Shown here piece after piece: positions 1 to 8,348 of a stretch of DNA of 64,000 nucleotides. Position 1 is the first letter of the stretch; every line of letters begins with the position of its first letter. Under the pieces are notes generated by a model, which saw nothing but the letters and a program-made list of their open reading frames with translations, ran no database searches and was not told the DNA's origin. The DNA comes from Hungatella sp. GTDB taxonomy: Bacteria > Bacillota > Clostridia > Lachnospirales > Lachnospiraceae. The position numbers were made by a program, and so were the translations under genes. The stretch is from assembly GCA_009712635.1 (NCBI GenBank), contig WASS01000020.1, positions 629,208 to 693,207 of the forward strand, read 5' to 3'.

Positions 1-1
1 A

Positions 2-166
2 CTTCAAAAATATTCGGATCTCATGCCTCTTACTCAGGGGATTAAACTGTTGAAAGCTGCAGTACTGGGATCTCCTGTAAAAGAGTATGCCATGCCTGTT
101 TTTTTACTGGCAGGGATTGGATTTATATGTGCCGCCCTCTCCCTTCGATTTTTCCGATGGGAATAA
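2..166 (+). CDS. ABC-2 type transporter permease, C-terminal end (partial)
   Basis: The window opens inside a reading frame that stays open from base 2 to a TAA at 164-166, giving the last 54 residues of a protein. It ends with a hydrophobic membrane segment (about residues 32-48 of the fragment) followed by a short basic/aromatic tail, FFRWE. The segment MPLTQGIKLLKAAVLG followed by a last membrane helix and a short charged tail resembles the C-terminus of ABC-2 permeases (antibiotic or lipid exporters), where a conserved PLTQ/PL-x-G-x-x-L-L motif precedes the final helix. The start and the partner ATPase lie outside the window. The family call rests on a short tail and is an inference. Confidence 0.55.
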   Translation, partial: LQKYSDLMPLTQGIKLLKAAVLGSPVKEYAMPVFLLAGIGFICAALSLRFFRWE

Positions 167-188
167 ATATTTTATCCTGAAATAGTAA

Positions 189-237
189 ATATGGATAAAC
201 GACTCCTTACATACCATCAGGTTTCGTTTATCCATAT
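189..237. repeat. Perfect 14-bp inverted repeat
   Basis: The arms 189-202 (ATATGGATAAACGA) and 224-237 are exact reverse complements separated by 21 bases. It follows the permease stop and ends just before a TTGACA at 240-245. There is no T-run after the second arm, so it is not an obvious terminator; it could be an operator for the downstream gene or an mRNA 3' stabiliser. Confidence 0.6.
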
Positions 238-239
238 GA

Positions 240-268
240 TTGACAACAAAAGCGTTCTGTGCCATAGT
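240..268 (+). promoter_or_regulatory. Candidate sigma-A promoter of the CDP-alcohol phosphatidyltransferase gene
   Basis: TTGACA at 240-245 is followed after 17 bases by CATAGT at 263-268, which matches four of six -10 positions. It lies 35 bases before the ATG at 304 and directly abuts the inverted repeat at 189-237. Confidence 0.45.
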
Positions 269-303
269 TAAGATGAAAGTTACTTTCCCTGCTATGGAGA
301 TTT

Positions 304-843
304 ATGATGAAAAATATTCCAAACTATATTACACTGGTCCGCCTGATCCTGTCTGTCCTTTTATTTTTTATAACGAATAACTGGATTCTTTTTCTGGTGA
401 TCTATTTTGTCTGCGGAATAAGCGATGTCCTTGACGGCTTTCTTGCAAGGAAATATAAGTGGCAAACCAAAACAGGAGCCAGACTGGACAGCCTGGCTGA
501 TTTTATATTCTTTTTTGCCGCATTTTTCAGAATGCTGCTTTCTTACAGACTCACGATACCCGCGCCCATTATATCAGGAGCAATCCTGATCGCACTGATC
601 CGATTTTTTAATTTGTATCTCACAAGAAAAAAATTCGGTATGCCAGGCATCCTCCACACCATAGGAAATAAATTATCCGGAATCATCTTCTTTTTTGCAT
701 GCCCCGCAGCTGTTATTCTTGGGTACATACCTCTCTGGGTTATTTTTATCCCCTTAATTTCTTCCTTGGAAGAAACCATGATCTTACTTAAAGCAGACAA
801 TTATAATCCTGATATCAGAAGTTTCTATCATTTGTTAAAATAA
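304..843 (+). CDS. CDP-alcohol phosphatidyltransferase family membrane enzyme
   Basis: The 179-residue integral membrane protein carries the full CDP-alcohol phosphotransferase signature: D44-G45, A48-R49, G58, D62 and D66, with an extra D41, in the spacing DGx2ARx8Gx3Dx3D. Enzymes of this family move a phosphatidyl group from CDP-diacylglycerol to an alcohol such as glycerol-3-phosphate or inositol, or make related polar-head lipids. The length and about five hydrophobic segments are normal for the PgsA/PgsA-like group. The start ATG at 304 follows a GGAG at 296-299. It stands alone between a permease tail and convergent tdk, so the alcohol acceptor cannot be named; the housekeeping pgsA may well be elsewhere. 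Confidence 0.85.
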   Translation: MMKNIPNYITLVRLILSVLLFFITNNWILFLVIYFVCGISDVLDGFLARKYKWQTKTGARLDSLADFIFFFAAFFRMLLSYRLTIPAPIISGAILIALIRFFNLYLTRKKFGMPGILHTIGNKLSGIIFFFACPAAVILGYIPLWVIFIPLISSLEETMILLKADNYNPDIRSFYHLLK

Positions 844-865
844 CAACCGATCAACCAGCATGCTC

Positions 866-1435
866 TCAGTCCGGCTTGATTTTTCCTTCATTATAGTGTT
901 TCCTGCACAGAGACACATATTTATCGTTAGCTCCCATCAGGATCTGTTCTCCGTTTCTCACAACTTTTCCGCTTCCATCGATCCTTGCTGTCATTCCAGC
1001 GCGATTGCCGCACCAGCAGACGGTCTTTAATTCCGTGATCTCATCAGCCAGTTCCATGAGCCGTTTGGAGCCTGGAAAAAGATGTGAAGTGAAATCCGTT
1101 CGAAGGCCATAGCAAAAAACCGGAATTTCATACTGGTCTACGATATAAGCCAGCTTATCAATATCTGCTTCTGCAAGAAACTGTGCTTCATCTATGATAA
1201 TAACATCGGATTTTTTCAGCTGCTCCGAATCATATTTCTCCAACTCAGACCATACAATGCATTCAGCCTCCAGGCCAATCCTTGATCGGATCTTGTTTAT
1301 CCCATCTCTGGTTTCAATATCCGGTTTTACCAGCAGAACCTGTTTTCCCTTTTCTATAAAATTATATCTGGTCATCAGTGCGTTTGCTGTCTTTGAACTG
1401 CCCATCGCCCCATATCTGAAATATAATTTAGCCAT
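866..1435 (-). CDS. tdk: Thymidine kinase (TK1 type)
   Basis: A 189-residue thymidine kinase that phosphorylates thymidine (and deoxyuridine) with ATP in the salvage route to dTMP. The P-loop GAMGSSKT is at residues 9-16, the Walker B/catalytic DEAQF at 82-86 (E84 the expected base), and the lasso domain has C140, C142, C177 and H180 where the structural zinc ligands lie. I start it at the ATG at 1435, because AAAGGGG precedes it at the right distance and TK1 proteins begin a few residues before the first strand; the frame is open for 36 more codons upstream but without support. It is convergent with the phosphatidyltransferase gene and downstream of an L,D-transpeptidase. Confidence 0.93.
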   Translation of the reverse strand: MAKLYFRYGAMGSSKTANALMTRYNFIEKGKQVLLVKPDIETRDGINKIRSRIGLEAECIVWSELEKYDSEQLKKSDVIIIDEAQFLAEADIDKLAYIVDQYEIPVFCYGLRTDFTSHLFPGSKRLMELADEITELKTVCWCGNRAGMTARIDGSGKVVRNGEQILMGANDKYVSLCRKHYNEGKIKPD

Positions 1436-1521
1436 CTTTATCCCCTTTGTCTTAAATGAAGTAAAAGCGTTAATCCGCCAGTTGCATTTTATCATAGACC
1501 GGGTTGGATGTCTATTATTAC

Positions 1522-2922
1522 TCAATTTTTCTCCTGATAACAAATGATGGGAATACCGGATTCTATATATTTGTATATTGTTTTAGCAAGATAATAGGGG
1601 GCATTTACACAGCCATGTGTTCCATTCTTTTTATAAATCTCTCCCCCAAACGCATGCCTCCATTTCGCGTCGTGAATTCCGATATTTCCATAAAAGGGCA
1701 TCCAGTACTGGACACCGGCTTCGTAGCCAGGCCCGGACAAAACTGCACCTTCCTGTTTATAATTCAGCATGTAAGCTCCGGTTACTGTAGCATTACCTCT
1801 GTTTGGATTTCCTGTAACCACCGGGCCCTGGGCAATGAGTCTGCCATCCTTGTAGAACCACATATGCTGTCTGGTTATATTTATCTCTACATAAGTTTCT
1901 CCGATTTCATTACCGGCTCTGGATACTGCTTTTTGAACATAAGCAGGTTCTCTTATAAGAATCCGCCCTGAGTTGATATTTTCTGCCAGCGCGGATGTTT
2001 CCGCTTCCTGATCAATTTTCCAGCCATAGATTCCCCCCTCTATATCCACCATTGTTCCCAGAGAGGTTTTAAAACTTCTTTTCACTCCTACCGTATCATA
2101 TTTCTTTCCCATCGCTTTCACATAGGCCCTGACTTTATCTTTATCCAGTATAATATCCAGATTTTCATCTACTGCAATCCAGTACTGTATCACATTGCCA
2201 TCAACCACTTCTCTTTTACTGCCAAAAAGATAGGTGACATGAGTAGAAGCGCATTTATTTAAATGTCTGAGGGTTTTAAAGGCTTTAGGAGATTTCATGG
2301 TATATACTGGATTTATGTAACAGGAGTTTGCTTCCAGATCAAGTTTTGTCTCTCCTTTAAAAAGGCTGTCAGTTACAGCAGCTTTCAGTTTTTCTATATC
2401 AACGCGATTACCGTAAATTTCCTTTACCATTTGATAATGTCCGTCTGTATATTGATAAGACACGTTTTCAGGTTCTATTTTTCCCTGTTTCAAGCAATTT
2501 AACTGGTTCAACGTTAAATTTAGCTTGTTCTCATTATAGGAACATAAATTTTTCGAAAGAAACTCCTGTTTTTTAAATAAAGAACCAATCCATTGAAGTG
2601 ATTTTTGGTCATTAAGTGCTTCTTTTACATATGTTTTATTCTTGTATTCCAGTCCTGCTTCCTGTCCGGTAATCTCATCTGATTTACCTTCTCGTTCAAT
2701 CAGATGAAGCTTATAATTCTCCGTGTATCTTCTTATGCTTTGATCCGCCTGTCTTTCGTTCTTCAAAGATACATCTGCTCCGTTTATGGTCGTGAAAAAA
2801 AAGAAATGACTGGTAAAGTAAAGAGAAATGAGTAAATACAATAACAACACTGCTGCCACTATGATTCCCAGGAGTTCTATGGCCTCCCGCTTTTCACAAG
2901 CGCTCATTTTTTCATAATTCAT
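1522..2922 (-). CDS. Membrane-anchored L,D-transpeptidase (YkuD domain)
   Basis: A 466-residue cell-wall enzyme. Residues about 14-37 form one N-terminal membrane anchor with the rest outside. The middle region (about 45-310) resembles the peptidoglycan-binding/adaptor domains found before YkuD domains in clostridia. The C-terminal YkuD domain has the catalytic stretch with IHD, then THGCVN with Cys438 as the nucleophile. Such enzymes form 3-3 (or related) peptidoglycan cross-links from tetrapeptide stems and resist many penicillins. The start at 2922 follows GAGGATG. It lies upstream of tdk on the same strand with an 86-base gap to the tdk start. Confidence 0.9.
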   Translation of the reverse strand: MNYEKMSACEKREAIELLGIIVAAVLLLYLLISLYFTSHFFFFTTINGADVSLKNERQADQSIRRYTENYKLHLIEREGKSDEITGQEAGLEYKNKTYVKEALNDQKSLQWIGSLFKKQEFLSKNLCSYNENKLNLTLNQLNCLKQGKIEPENVSYQYTDGHYQMVKEIYGNRVDIEKLKAAVTDSLFKGETKLDLEANSCYINPVYTMKSPKAFKTLRHLNKCASTHVTYLFGSKREVVDGNVIQYWIAVDENLDIILDKDKVRAYVKAMGKKYDTVGVKRSFKTSLGTMVDIEGGIYGWKIDQEAETSALAENINSGRILIREPAYVQKAVSRAGNEIGETYVEINITRQHMWFYKDGRLIAQGPVVTGNPNRGNATVTGAYMLNYKQEGAVLSGPGYEAGVQYWMPFYGNIGIHDAKWRHAFGGEIYKKNGTHGCVNAPYYLAKTIYKYIESGIPIICYQEKN

Positions 2923-3083
2923 AACAGCTCATCCTCACTTTTACAATGCACTGGGATCATATCATTTTATGTTCTGGAAATTGTATTTAATACCAGTCTG
3001 TTGTAAAAGAAGAGCCTATCTTTTTTAAAACTAACTTGCATACTCCTCTTACAATCGTACATACTTCATTTCGAGGTGACTAT

Positions 3084-3671
3084 ATGCATATTATAAATTT
3101 GTTTCAGCTTGTTTTCCGCTGTTTATCAATTGCTTTGGCATTGTACTATTTAATTAAGAAAAAATACAAAATTATCGGTTCTCTTATATTGATGTTTATA
3201 TTTTCTTATCTGCCAGGCATGGCAAACCGTTTTCTGGGGATAGTCATAGATCCCTACAGCACCACGATCTACCTGATTGTTTTATTTATGGCTTTATATC
3301 TTGGAAGTAACCTGGGTTATTACGATCGGTACTGGTGGTGGGACAGAACCATTCATTTTCTTTCCGGGGTTGGATTTACCGGGTTTGGAACAGCAATCAT
3401 TAATATAAATCCCGATACAAAAAAAATAATATCTCTTCTGTTTGGTTTTACATTTTCCGTAACACTTCATGTAATATGGGAAGTCCTTGAATATATAAGT
3501 GATTGTCTGACACATGGAAATGCCCAGCGCTGGCAGAAAATTCATGCCTCAATAAACCATATGCCGGAAAATGCAATTCAACCAGCCGGTCTTGTTGATA
3601 CTATGAACGACACAATCTGCTGCATGATCGGAGCAGGAATCGCTGCCATTATATGGTGGCTGATCTTATGA
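3084..3671 (+). CDS. YjdF/DUF2238-like integral membrane protein
   Basis: A 195-residue protein with about six membrane segments. A WWWDRTIHFLSG stretch, then WEVLEY and a later D-x3-ND-T pattern (DTMNDT) match the arrangement of charged residues within membrane helices that I know from YjdF/DUF2238 proteins, whose function is not established. I start it at 3084 because GAGGTG stands 7 bases before that ATG, while the first in-frame ATG at 3036 has no ribosome site. It is followed by a small peptide gene and a cold-shock gene on the same strand, so a stress-related operon is possible but not shown. Confidence 0.6.
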   Translation: MHIINLFQLVFRCLSIALALYYLIKKKYKIIGSLILMFIFSYLPGMANRFLGIVIDPYSTTIYLIVLFMALYLGSNLGYYDRYWWWDRTIHFLSGVGFTGFGTAIININPDTKKIISLLFGFTFSVTLHVIWEVLEYISDCLTHGNAQRWQKIHASINHMPENAIQPAGLVDTMNDTICCMIGAGIAAIIWWLIL

Positions 3672-3726
3672 TTTTATTCTGACATCTGAAGCATACTAAA
3701 AAAAACATCAAAAAAGGAGAAACATA

Positions 3727-3870
3727 ATGAGCAGAGATAATTCTAAAAAAAGCACAAGTAATCATAAAAAAGAAGATGGCACCTTTCATTCCAAACATAT
3801 CAATCACAATCCTCAGGCGGAAAGTGCAAGAGCTGTTTTTGGTTTAAAAGAAGATAATTCAAAAAGATAA
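3727..3870 (+). CDS. 47-aa basic peptide (CPC_1213-like)
   Basis: A short gene with a strong ribosome site (AAAGGAG, 6 bases before the ATG). The product is Lys/His/Asn-rich with no membrane segment: a polar N-terminus, a DGTF motif near residue 17 and the C-terminal block NPQAESARAVFGLKE. That C-terminal block is what I recall from the small clostridial CPC_1213 family, whose function is unknown. It lies 18 bases before the cold-shock gene, so the two are probably co-transcribed. The call as a real gene is firm because of the ribosome site and context; the family name is from memory. Confidence 0.75.
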   Translation: MSRDNSKKSTSNHKKEDGTFHSKHINHNPQAESARAVFGLKEDNSKR

Positions 3871-3888
3871 GAATGGGAGGATTTAACC

Positions 3889-4101
3889 ATGTCTAACTAC
3901 ACCGGTGTTGTTAAATGGTTTGATAACGAAAGAGGCTATGGCTTTATCTCAACCAATGATGGTCAGGATGTTTTCGTACATCATTCACAAGTAAAAGAAA
4001 AGACTCATAAAAAAGACCTTCACGAAGGCGAGTCTGTTAACTTTGATATCAGACAGGATGAGAAAGGGTTAAGCGCCTTAAATGTCCAGAAAAATGATTA
4101 A
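3889..4101 (+). CDS. csp: Cold-shock protein (CspA/CspB family)
   Basis: A 70-residue single cold-shock domain. The RNA-binding motifs are visible: RNP1 as RGYGFI near residues 15-20 and RNP2 as DVFVHH near residues 29-34. It binds single-stranded RNA and DNA and acts as an RNA chaperone. The ribosome site GGGAGGA lies 7 bases upstream of the ATG. No cold-shock 5' leader is evident; it probably shares the transcript of the 47-aa peptide gene. Genomes of this group usually have several csp genes, so no letter is given. Confidence 0.93.
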   Translation: MSNYTGVVKWFDNERGYGFISTNDGQDVFVHHSQVKEKTHKKDLHEGESVNFDIRQDEKGLSALNVQKND

Positions 4102-4223
4102 ATCACAAGGAGTTTTTCATGAATTGGTTGCGAAATAACAGGACAATCACTGGAACAATAATCTAATTTAGCAACTATAATGCTTTAACAAATCAAAGGG
4201 GCTTTGAAATAAGTCTCTACGAA

Positions 4224-4271
4224 AAAGGAGGATCTTCTTCTGAGCGATAGCTTGGAAGAAAATCCTCCTTT
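4224..4271. repeat. Long hairpin between csp and methyltransferase genes
   Basis: Arms 4224-4240 and 4255-4271 pair over 17 bases with one mismatch, around a 14-base loop. It lies between convergent genes (csp at 4101, methyltransferase end at 4333). No clear T-run follows on either strand, so it is a possible bidirectional terminator or a decayed element. The rest of 4102-4332 shows no gene apart from a 14-codon frame at 4119. Confidence 0.5.
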
Positions 4272-4332
4272 CAAATGATCAAGAATGAGAACGCTAACGT
4301 ACTGTTGATTTCTTCTAGCGTCCGCCCCAGTT

Positions 4333-4902
4333 TTACAGCTGGATACGCCATATATATCTGACAAATTCTCTTTGGCTAATTTCATAAAATTTTCTGTCTA
4401 AAAGTATGTTCTTATCTAATAATTCAAATTCCTCGTCCAGCATAATATCACTCTCTTTTACATCCGGGTTATCAAATGGTATTGTACGAAAACCATTTAC
4501 CCACAGCAAACCATTTTTATTCAGTATATCTTCGAAATCTTTTAACAGCCGCGGGGTTGGTCTATAATGATTGATTATAATCGCATCAAACTTTTCCTCT
4601 AATGTATTTAAGCGTTCTTGTGACAGATCAACTATCCTGGTCCTGATGTTCAGATTTTCCCTATTAGCAAAGTACTTCAATCTGTTTATCGCTTCTTCAC
4701 AAAAATCAACGGCAAGTACCTCATAACCCAGACGAGCCAGATAAATGGAATTTCTTCCATCTCCACAGGCAACATCAAGAATTTTCCCGTTTAAAGGAAA
4801 ATAAGACATATCCTCTTCCAGGCATCTTTCATGACCCATAATTTCCAGCTTTCTGCCCTTAAACCGGTCTCTCCACCAGGTGGAATCTCCCATATAATTC
4901 AT
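4333..4902 (-). CDS. Class I SAM-dependent methyltransferase
   Basis: A Rossmann-fold methyltransferase of about 189 residues. Motif I reads KILDVACGDGRN near residue 40, followed by the acidic end of strand 2 (VLAVDF) and a motif IV-like region FDAIIINHY; it resembles the TehB/tellurite-resistance type of small methyltransferases. The substrate is not predictable. Two starts are close: ATG at 4914 has a poor site, while ATG at 4902 has GGAG seven bases upstream, so I prefer 4902. It follows the SDR gene on the same strand after a short gap, so the two are likely one transcript. Confidence 0.8.
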   Translation of the reverse strand: MNYMGDSTWWRDRFKGRKLEIMGHERCLEEDMSYFPLNGKILDVACGDGRNSIYLARLGYEVLAVDFCEEAINRLKYFANRENLNIRTRIVDLSQERLNTLEEKFDAIIINHYRPTPRLLKDFEDILNKNGLLWVNGFRTIPFDNPDVKESDIMLDEEFELLDKNILLDRKFYEISQREFVRYIWRIQL

Positions 4903-4928
4903 AAAACTCTCCATTCTGCTTTCTTAAT

Positions 4929-5639
4929 TTATTTTGAATACATACTGGTAGAGGATACTCCCCCATCAACCGGGAAAGCCCCTCCGGTTATATAACCAGC
5001 CTCATCGCTTACAAGAAAAGCCACCATATTTGCTACATCTTCCGGCTCTCCTATCCGCTTTAACGGAATGCGGTCAGCACAACGGTCAGCTGTTTCCTGA
5101 TCAGGAAAACTATTCTGTAAAAGAGGGGTATTAATCGGACCGGGCAAGACGCAATTAACCCGGATTCCAAGCTCTGCATATTGCTGTGCAAGGCATTTTG
5201 TCAGCATTATAAGTCCTGCTTTCGTTGTACAATAGAGTGGTGAGGTTAATTCCGGCACAAGTCCCAGACAGGAGGCAATAATCACGATGGAACCTTTTGA
5301 AGCCTTGATTTTTTCTATTGTATTACGCGTCATAAGATAAGTCCCTTTAATGTTAATATCCACCATTCTATCTAACTCTTCATTTGTAGTGTCTTCCAGA
5401 TACTTTTCAAAGTAGATACCTGCATTATTTACAACAATATCTAAATGCGGGATATGGGACAGCGCTGCTTTAATCTCCTCATCATTACTGATGTCTACAT
5501 GATAAAATTCAAAATCCTCCGGCGGGATTTGTTTGTCAAAAACTATAACTTGCATTCCCATATTTTGAAGCTTTTTTGAAATAGCCAGTCCCATTCCCGA
5601 GCTTCCGCCTGTAACAACTGCGACTTTTTTATCTATCAT
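4929..5639 (-). CDS. SDR family NAD(P)-dependent oxidoreductase
   Basis: A classical 236-residue short-chain dehydrogenase. The nucleotide-binding motif TGGSSGMG is at 10-17, NNAG at 71-74, and the catalytic residues S123, Y136 and K140 (YCTTK) are in place. The C-terminus contains the usual PGPI and GGAFPVDGG blocks, as in FabG-like and glucose-dehydrogenase-like members. The ribosome site GGGAGG lies just before the ATG. Substrate is unknown; the downstream methyltransferase gives no clear pathway. Confidence 0.88.
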   Translation of the reverse strand: MIDKKVAVVTGGSSGMGLAISKKLQNMGMQVIVFDKQIPPEDFEFYHVDISNDEEIKAALSHIPHLDIVVNNAGIYFEKYLEDTTNEELDRMVDINIKGTYLMTRNTIEKIKASKGSIVIIASCLGLVPELTSPLYCTTKAGLIMLTKCLAQQYAELGIRVNCVLPGPINTPLLQNSFPDQETADRCADRIPLKRIGEPEDVANMVAFLVSDEAGYITGGAFPVDGGVSSTSMYSK

Positions 5640-5783
5640 AAATACCTCCCTTTTTTTCCTATTAAATTTTGTTTAATACATTGGATTATACAAACTAATA
5701 ATATTGAATACAATAGAAAAACCACTTATTAATTTAAAAGTTTTATGATATAATAAGACATTAATAATCGAAAGGAGCTTGCT

Positions 5784-5951
5784 ATGAAAGATTTTTTTAA
5801 TGAGGAATGGAATATTCTTGACAAAAAGCTCATCGTATCAACAGCATTTTTATTAGGTATCATTATTGGTTTTGTATTTGCACCAATAAAAAAAGGAGTT
5901 TATTGCGGCAACCATAACGGAAATACTCAGCTTTCTAAAACACAAGATTAA
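5784..5951 (+). CDS. 55-aa single-pass membrane peptide
   Basis: A short gene with AAAGGAG seven bases before the ATG and a terminator after the stop. The product has a charged N-terminus, one hydrophobic segment (about residues 17-32, ending in a GFVFAP stretch) and a KKGVYCGN tail with a single Cys. I do not recognise a family with certainty; the membrane segment followed by AP-x-KKG resembles small YtxH-like proteins. Its own terminator and ribosome site support a real gene. Confidence 0.7.
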   Translation: MKDFFNEEWNILDKKLIVSTAFLLGIIIGFVFAPIKKGVYCGNHNGNTQLSKTQD

Positions 5952-5966
5952 ATATAACAGAGTTTT

Positions 5967-6004
5967 AACCGCTTCTTACACTACGAAGCGGTTATTTTTT
6001 ATTT
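5967..6004 (+). terminator. Factor-independent terminator
   Basis: A 9-bp stem (AACCGCTTC, 5967-5975, with 5985-5993) and a 9-base loop are followed by a T-rich run. It ends the 55-aa peptide transcript. Confidence 0.85.
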
Positions 6005-6049
6005 ACTGATATTATCTGAAGAGTCCATTGCCGCTTCAAAAGCTGCATC

Positions 6050-6535
6050 TTAAAGCTTATAAACATATAGAGCAAAATTTGAATTTTCACGACAAACATA
6101 TTCTTTTACACATATAAATCCGTTCTTTTCGTAAAGTTTTCTTAGCTTCTCTCTTTTTTGATTACAATCAAGACGTATTTCATTTATATGACATTCAGCA
6201 GCGAAAGCTTTAGAAAAATTAATTAATTCTTCTGATATACCCTTGCCCGCATATTCACGCTTCACAGCTAACTTATGTATAAAAAGCGAAGCTCCCTTCG
6301 GAATATCAGGCCAATAAGTAGAATCATAATCGGTTAAAGCCATACATGCTGTTGGTATATTATTATCATATGAAATATAAAAATCACTTATATTATAGTT
6401 TTTTGAAAGTTGGTTCCATTTTATATTTGACTCATTCCAAAGATTGTCTAAACCATTCCCATGCATCCAAATCACTGCATCTAGTAAGATCTCTTCAATA
6501 TTAGTTATATCAGTATTATTCGCTTGTCTTATCAT
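6050..6535 (-). CDS. GNAT family N-acetyltransferase
   Basis: A 161-residue acetyltransferase. The acetyl-CoA-binding motif A is seen as KLAVKREYAGKGIS in the middle of the protein, followed by a helix and the late motif B region with LYEKNGF. GNAT enzymes of this size acetylate small molecules or protein N-termini; the substrate cannot be told. AGGA lies upstream of the ATG at 6535. Its DNA is clearly more AT-rich than the core genes around it, in keeping with the accessory nature of this stretch. Confidence 0.85.
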   Translation of the reverse strand: MIRQANNTDITNIEEILLDAVIWMHGNGLDNLWNESNIKWNQLSKNYNISDFYISYDNNIPTACMALTDYDSTYWPDIPKGASLFIHKLAVKREYAGKGISEELINFSKAFAAECHINEIRLDCNQKREKLRKLYEKNGFICVKEYVCRENSNFALYVYKL

Positions 6536-6715
6536 ATGTCCTATGAGGATATAATTACGTCAAATCCCATGACCTTTCTTATGTGAATATGTTCAATGAT
6601 TTACTTATCATACCATAAAAAGAATATATATAATATACACTCAAAAAGTTCATTCTAACTAATCCTAATCAACTATATAATTCTCACAAAATTCCGACAC
6701 TTAATTCGTCTTATT

Positions 6716-6745
6716 TTGACATTTATCTTGAATCAAACGTATTAT
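6716..6745 (+). promoter_or_regulatory. Candidate sigma-A promoter
   Basis: TTGACA at 6716-6721 and TATTAT at 6740-6745 are separated by 18 bases, 40 bases before the ATG of the 185-aa gene. The remainder of 6536-6785 is AT-rich and shows no gene. Confidence 0.55.
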
Positions 6746-6785
6746 TTTGTTATTATAGATTTATATCTAACTTTAGGAGGAAAAT

Positions 6786-7343
6786 ATGTTTATAACACCA
6801 TATGATTACGGCAGCCAGCACACTGGCAGTCCAGTAAATTTTAACATCGATAAGAAATCATCTATGTTTAAAAATGATTGGGAAAATAGTTCGAATTTAT
6901 CATCTGCCTCAGGCAAGTCTATAAAAGTTTATCTAAAAACTCCAGACATGCTTTATTCTGGTGGGAATGGAACGGGTTTATCCTTTTTCCTTAAATACGC
7001 AGAGGAATCAACCACAGATAACCCGGTTATTTATGCAAAAGGGGTTGACGAAAAGGGGAATGAATTTGAACAGACCGTATCAGTTAACAGCATAGCCCCT
7101 TCCAATGCCACCTACGTGGAAATGAGAGCACTGGAAGCCCATAATCATGTATATCATGGCATTATGAAAATGTCCTCTCTCCCTCTTGAAAGCGGTCAGA
7201 TGACGTTACATGACAGACGCAATTTTTTCGAGATGTACAAAGAGGGAATAAAGAATTTTAACACCTTAAAGAGATATGATTTATCCGCTGTTTATGAACA
7301 ATGTTATCAATCGTATTTGGATATTGCAGCAGGGCAAAAATGA
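6786..7343 (+). CDS. Conserved-looking protein of unknown function, 185 aa
   Basis: A soluble-looking protein with no signal peptide or membrane segment. It begins with ITPYDYGSQHTGSPVNF, has a Gly-rich middle (SGGNGTG) and a mostly helical, aromatic C-terminal third (from about residue 135, rich in F, Y and K). I do not recognise a family. A strong AGGAGG precedes the ATG, and base composition is nearer to the core genes than to its AT-rich neighbours. It has its own promoter-like sequence and seems monocistronic. No function is proposed. Confidence 0.75.
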   Translation: MFITPYDYGSQHTGSPVNFNIDKKSSMFKNDWENSSNLSSASGKSIKVYLKTPDMLYSGGNGTGLSFFLKYAEESTTDNPVIYAKGVDEKGNEFEQTVSVNSIAPSNATYVEMRALEAHNHVYHGIMKMSSLPLESGQMTLHDRRNFFEMYKEGIKNFNTLKRYDLSAVYEQCYQSYLDIAAGQK

Positions 7344-7433
7344 ATATATCTTTAGCTTATAAAGGTACTCTCCATTTGACGCAAGCAGCCTCTTTGCCTT
7401 ATAATTGTCATTTGATTAATGAGAGGACATGAT

Positions 7434-7865
7434 ATGAAAAGTTTAATAAAAGCTTATTTCCCATTTATCGTTTATTCTTTGTGTGTAATATTTTCATACT
7501 TCATCACCTTTTATTTACTGCCAAAGTATAATGAACCAATGGCTTATCTAGGTTTCTTATTAATATATTTGTACATATATTGCGGTTCTTTCTTTTTTGG
7601 GTTCTTTATTGGCAAAATCACATTAAGACATCTTGGTTTTTATAACTTTAGAATATGCCTTTTTTTATCTGTAATATCTTATATAATTATGATATTTGTT
7701 GGTTCCCTCAAAGAAATCTTCACATATATGTATTGTGATTTCCCACTAACCTTTACATTGTTTTTTGATTCAATATCGAACATTGATACTCTTATTCTTT
7801 CCTTAGGCACCCTTATTACATTTTTTATTGGGGAAATCATTGAACAATATAAATCATCGATATAA
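7434..7865 (+). CDS. Small integral membrane protein, unknown
   Basis: A 143-residue protein with four hydrophobic segments (about 8-28, 37-62, 68-90 and 115-135), very rich in Phe, Ile and Tyr and encoded by very AT-rich DNA. No family recognised. I start it at 7434, which has GAGAGGA eight bases upstream; an in-frame ATG at 7419 lacks a site. Neighbouring genes give no functional hint. Confidence 0.6.
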   Translation: MKSLIKAYFPFIVYSLCVIFSYFITFYLLPKYNEPMAYLGFLLIYLYIYCGSFFFGFFIGKITLRHLGFYNFRICLFLSVISYIIMIFVGSLKEIFTYMYCDFPLTFTLFFDSISNIDTLILSLGTLITFFIGEIIEQYKSSI

Positions 7866-7889
7866 TGTACAACACATATCCAATACTTA

Positions 7890-7937
7890 ATTCAGAGCAG
7901 TCATTCCACTCTCTTGAACCCGGTTAGTTACCATCAT
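7890..7937 (-). pseudogene. 5' remnant of a gene downstream of a lost TetR gene
   Basis: On the minus strand a very good ribosome site (AAGAAGGAGATAAC) stands directly before an ATG at 7937, but the frame ends after about 16 codons. It follows, in the same direction, the decayed TetR tail at 7974-8139. This fits the start of a gene once regulated by that TetR protein and now truncated. The encoded stub is too short to identify. Confidence 0.35.
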
Positions 7938-7973
7938 GTTATCTCCTTCTTTTCATATGTTCAGGTTACTTTC

Positions 7974-8139
7974 TTAAATAGCAGTTTGATGATTAACAGC
8001 TAATAGGTCTATGGAATTTTTTTAGTAACAGATAACGTGATAGCCCCGTACAAAAGCCCGTCTAGCAGTGTCCAGCCGTCTAATGCGCGGCGGAGCACTT
8101 GCGAGACCCGGAATTGTGATTGGCGCAACTGAAAAAATT
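7974..8139 (-). repeat. Decayed TetR tail, copy 1 (internally deleted)
   Basis: This 166-bp stretch matches 9080-9346 with few differences, except that a 101-bp internal segment present in copy 2 (9154-9254) is missing. Read on the minus strand it keeps the very end of the TetR gene, ending at the TAA complement at 7974-7976. The rest of 8140-8394 holds no gene that I can support. Confidence 0.8.
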
Positions 8140-8348
8140 CCGGTCTCTCCATATTGATTCTTTTTTATTCCTCAAAGATTTATTAGTTTTATTTTCCATA
8201 AATTCACCCACGAAAAATGCACCCAGCCTAAGCCAAGCGCATGTTGATATACTTTTCACTGATATCATAATAACATATTATGAGTGGGAAATGTGGGAAT
8301 ATTGTCTATAGCAATTTACCAGATCTTTAGACCCTAATTTTTACAAAT

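Noticed and set aside
4119-4163. 14-codon frame after csp with AAGGAG before its ATG
   Set aside because: A good ribosome site, but the product (MNWLRNNRTITGTI) is very short, has no known relatives to me and may be chance.
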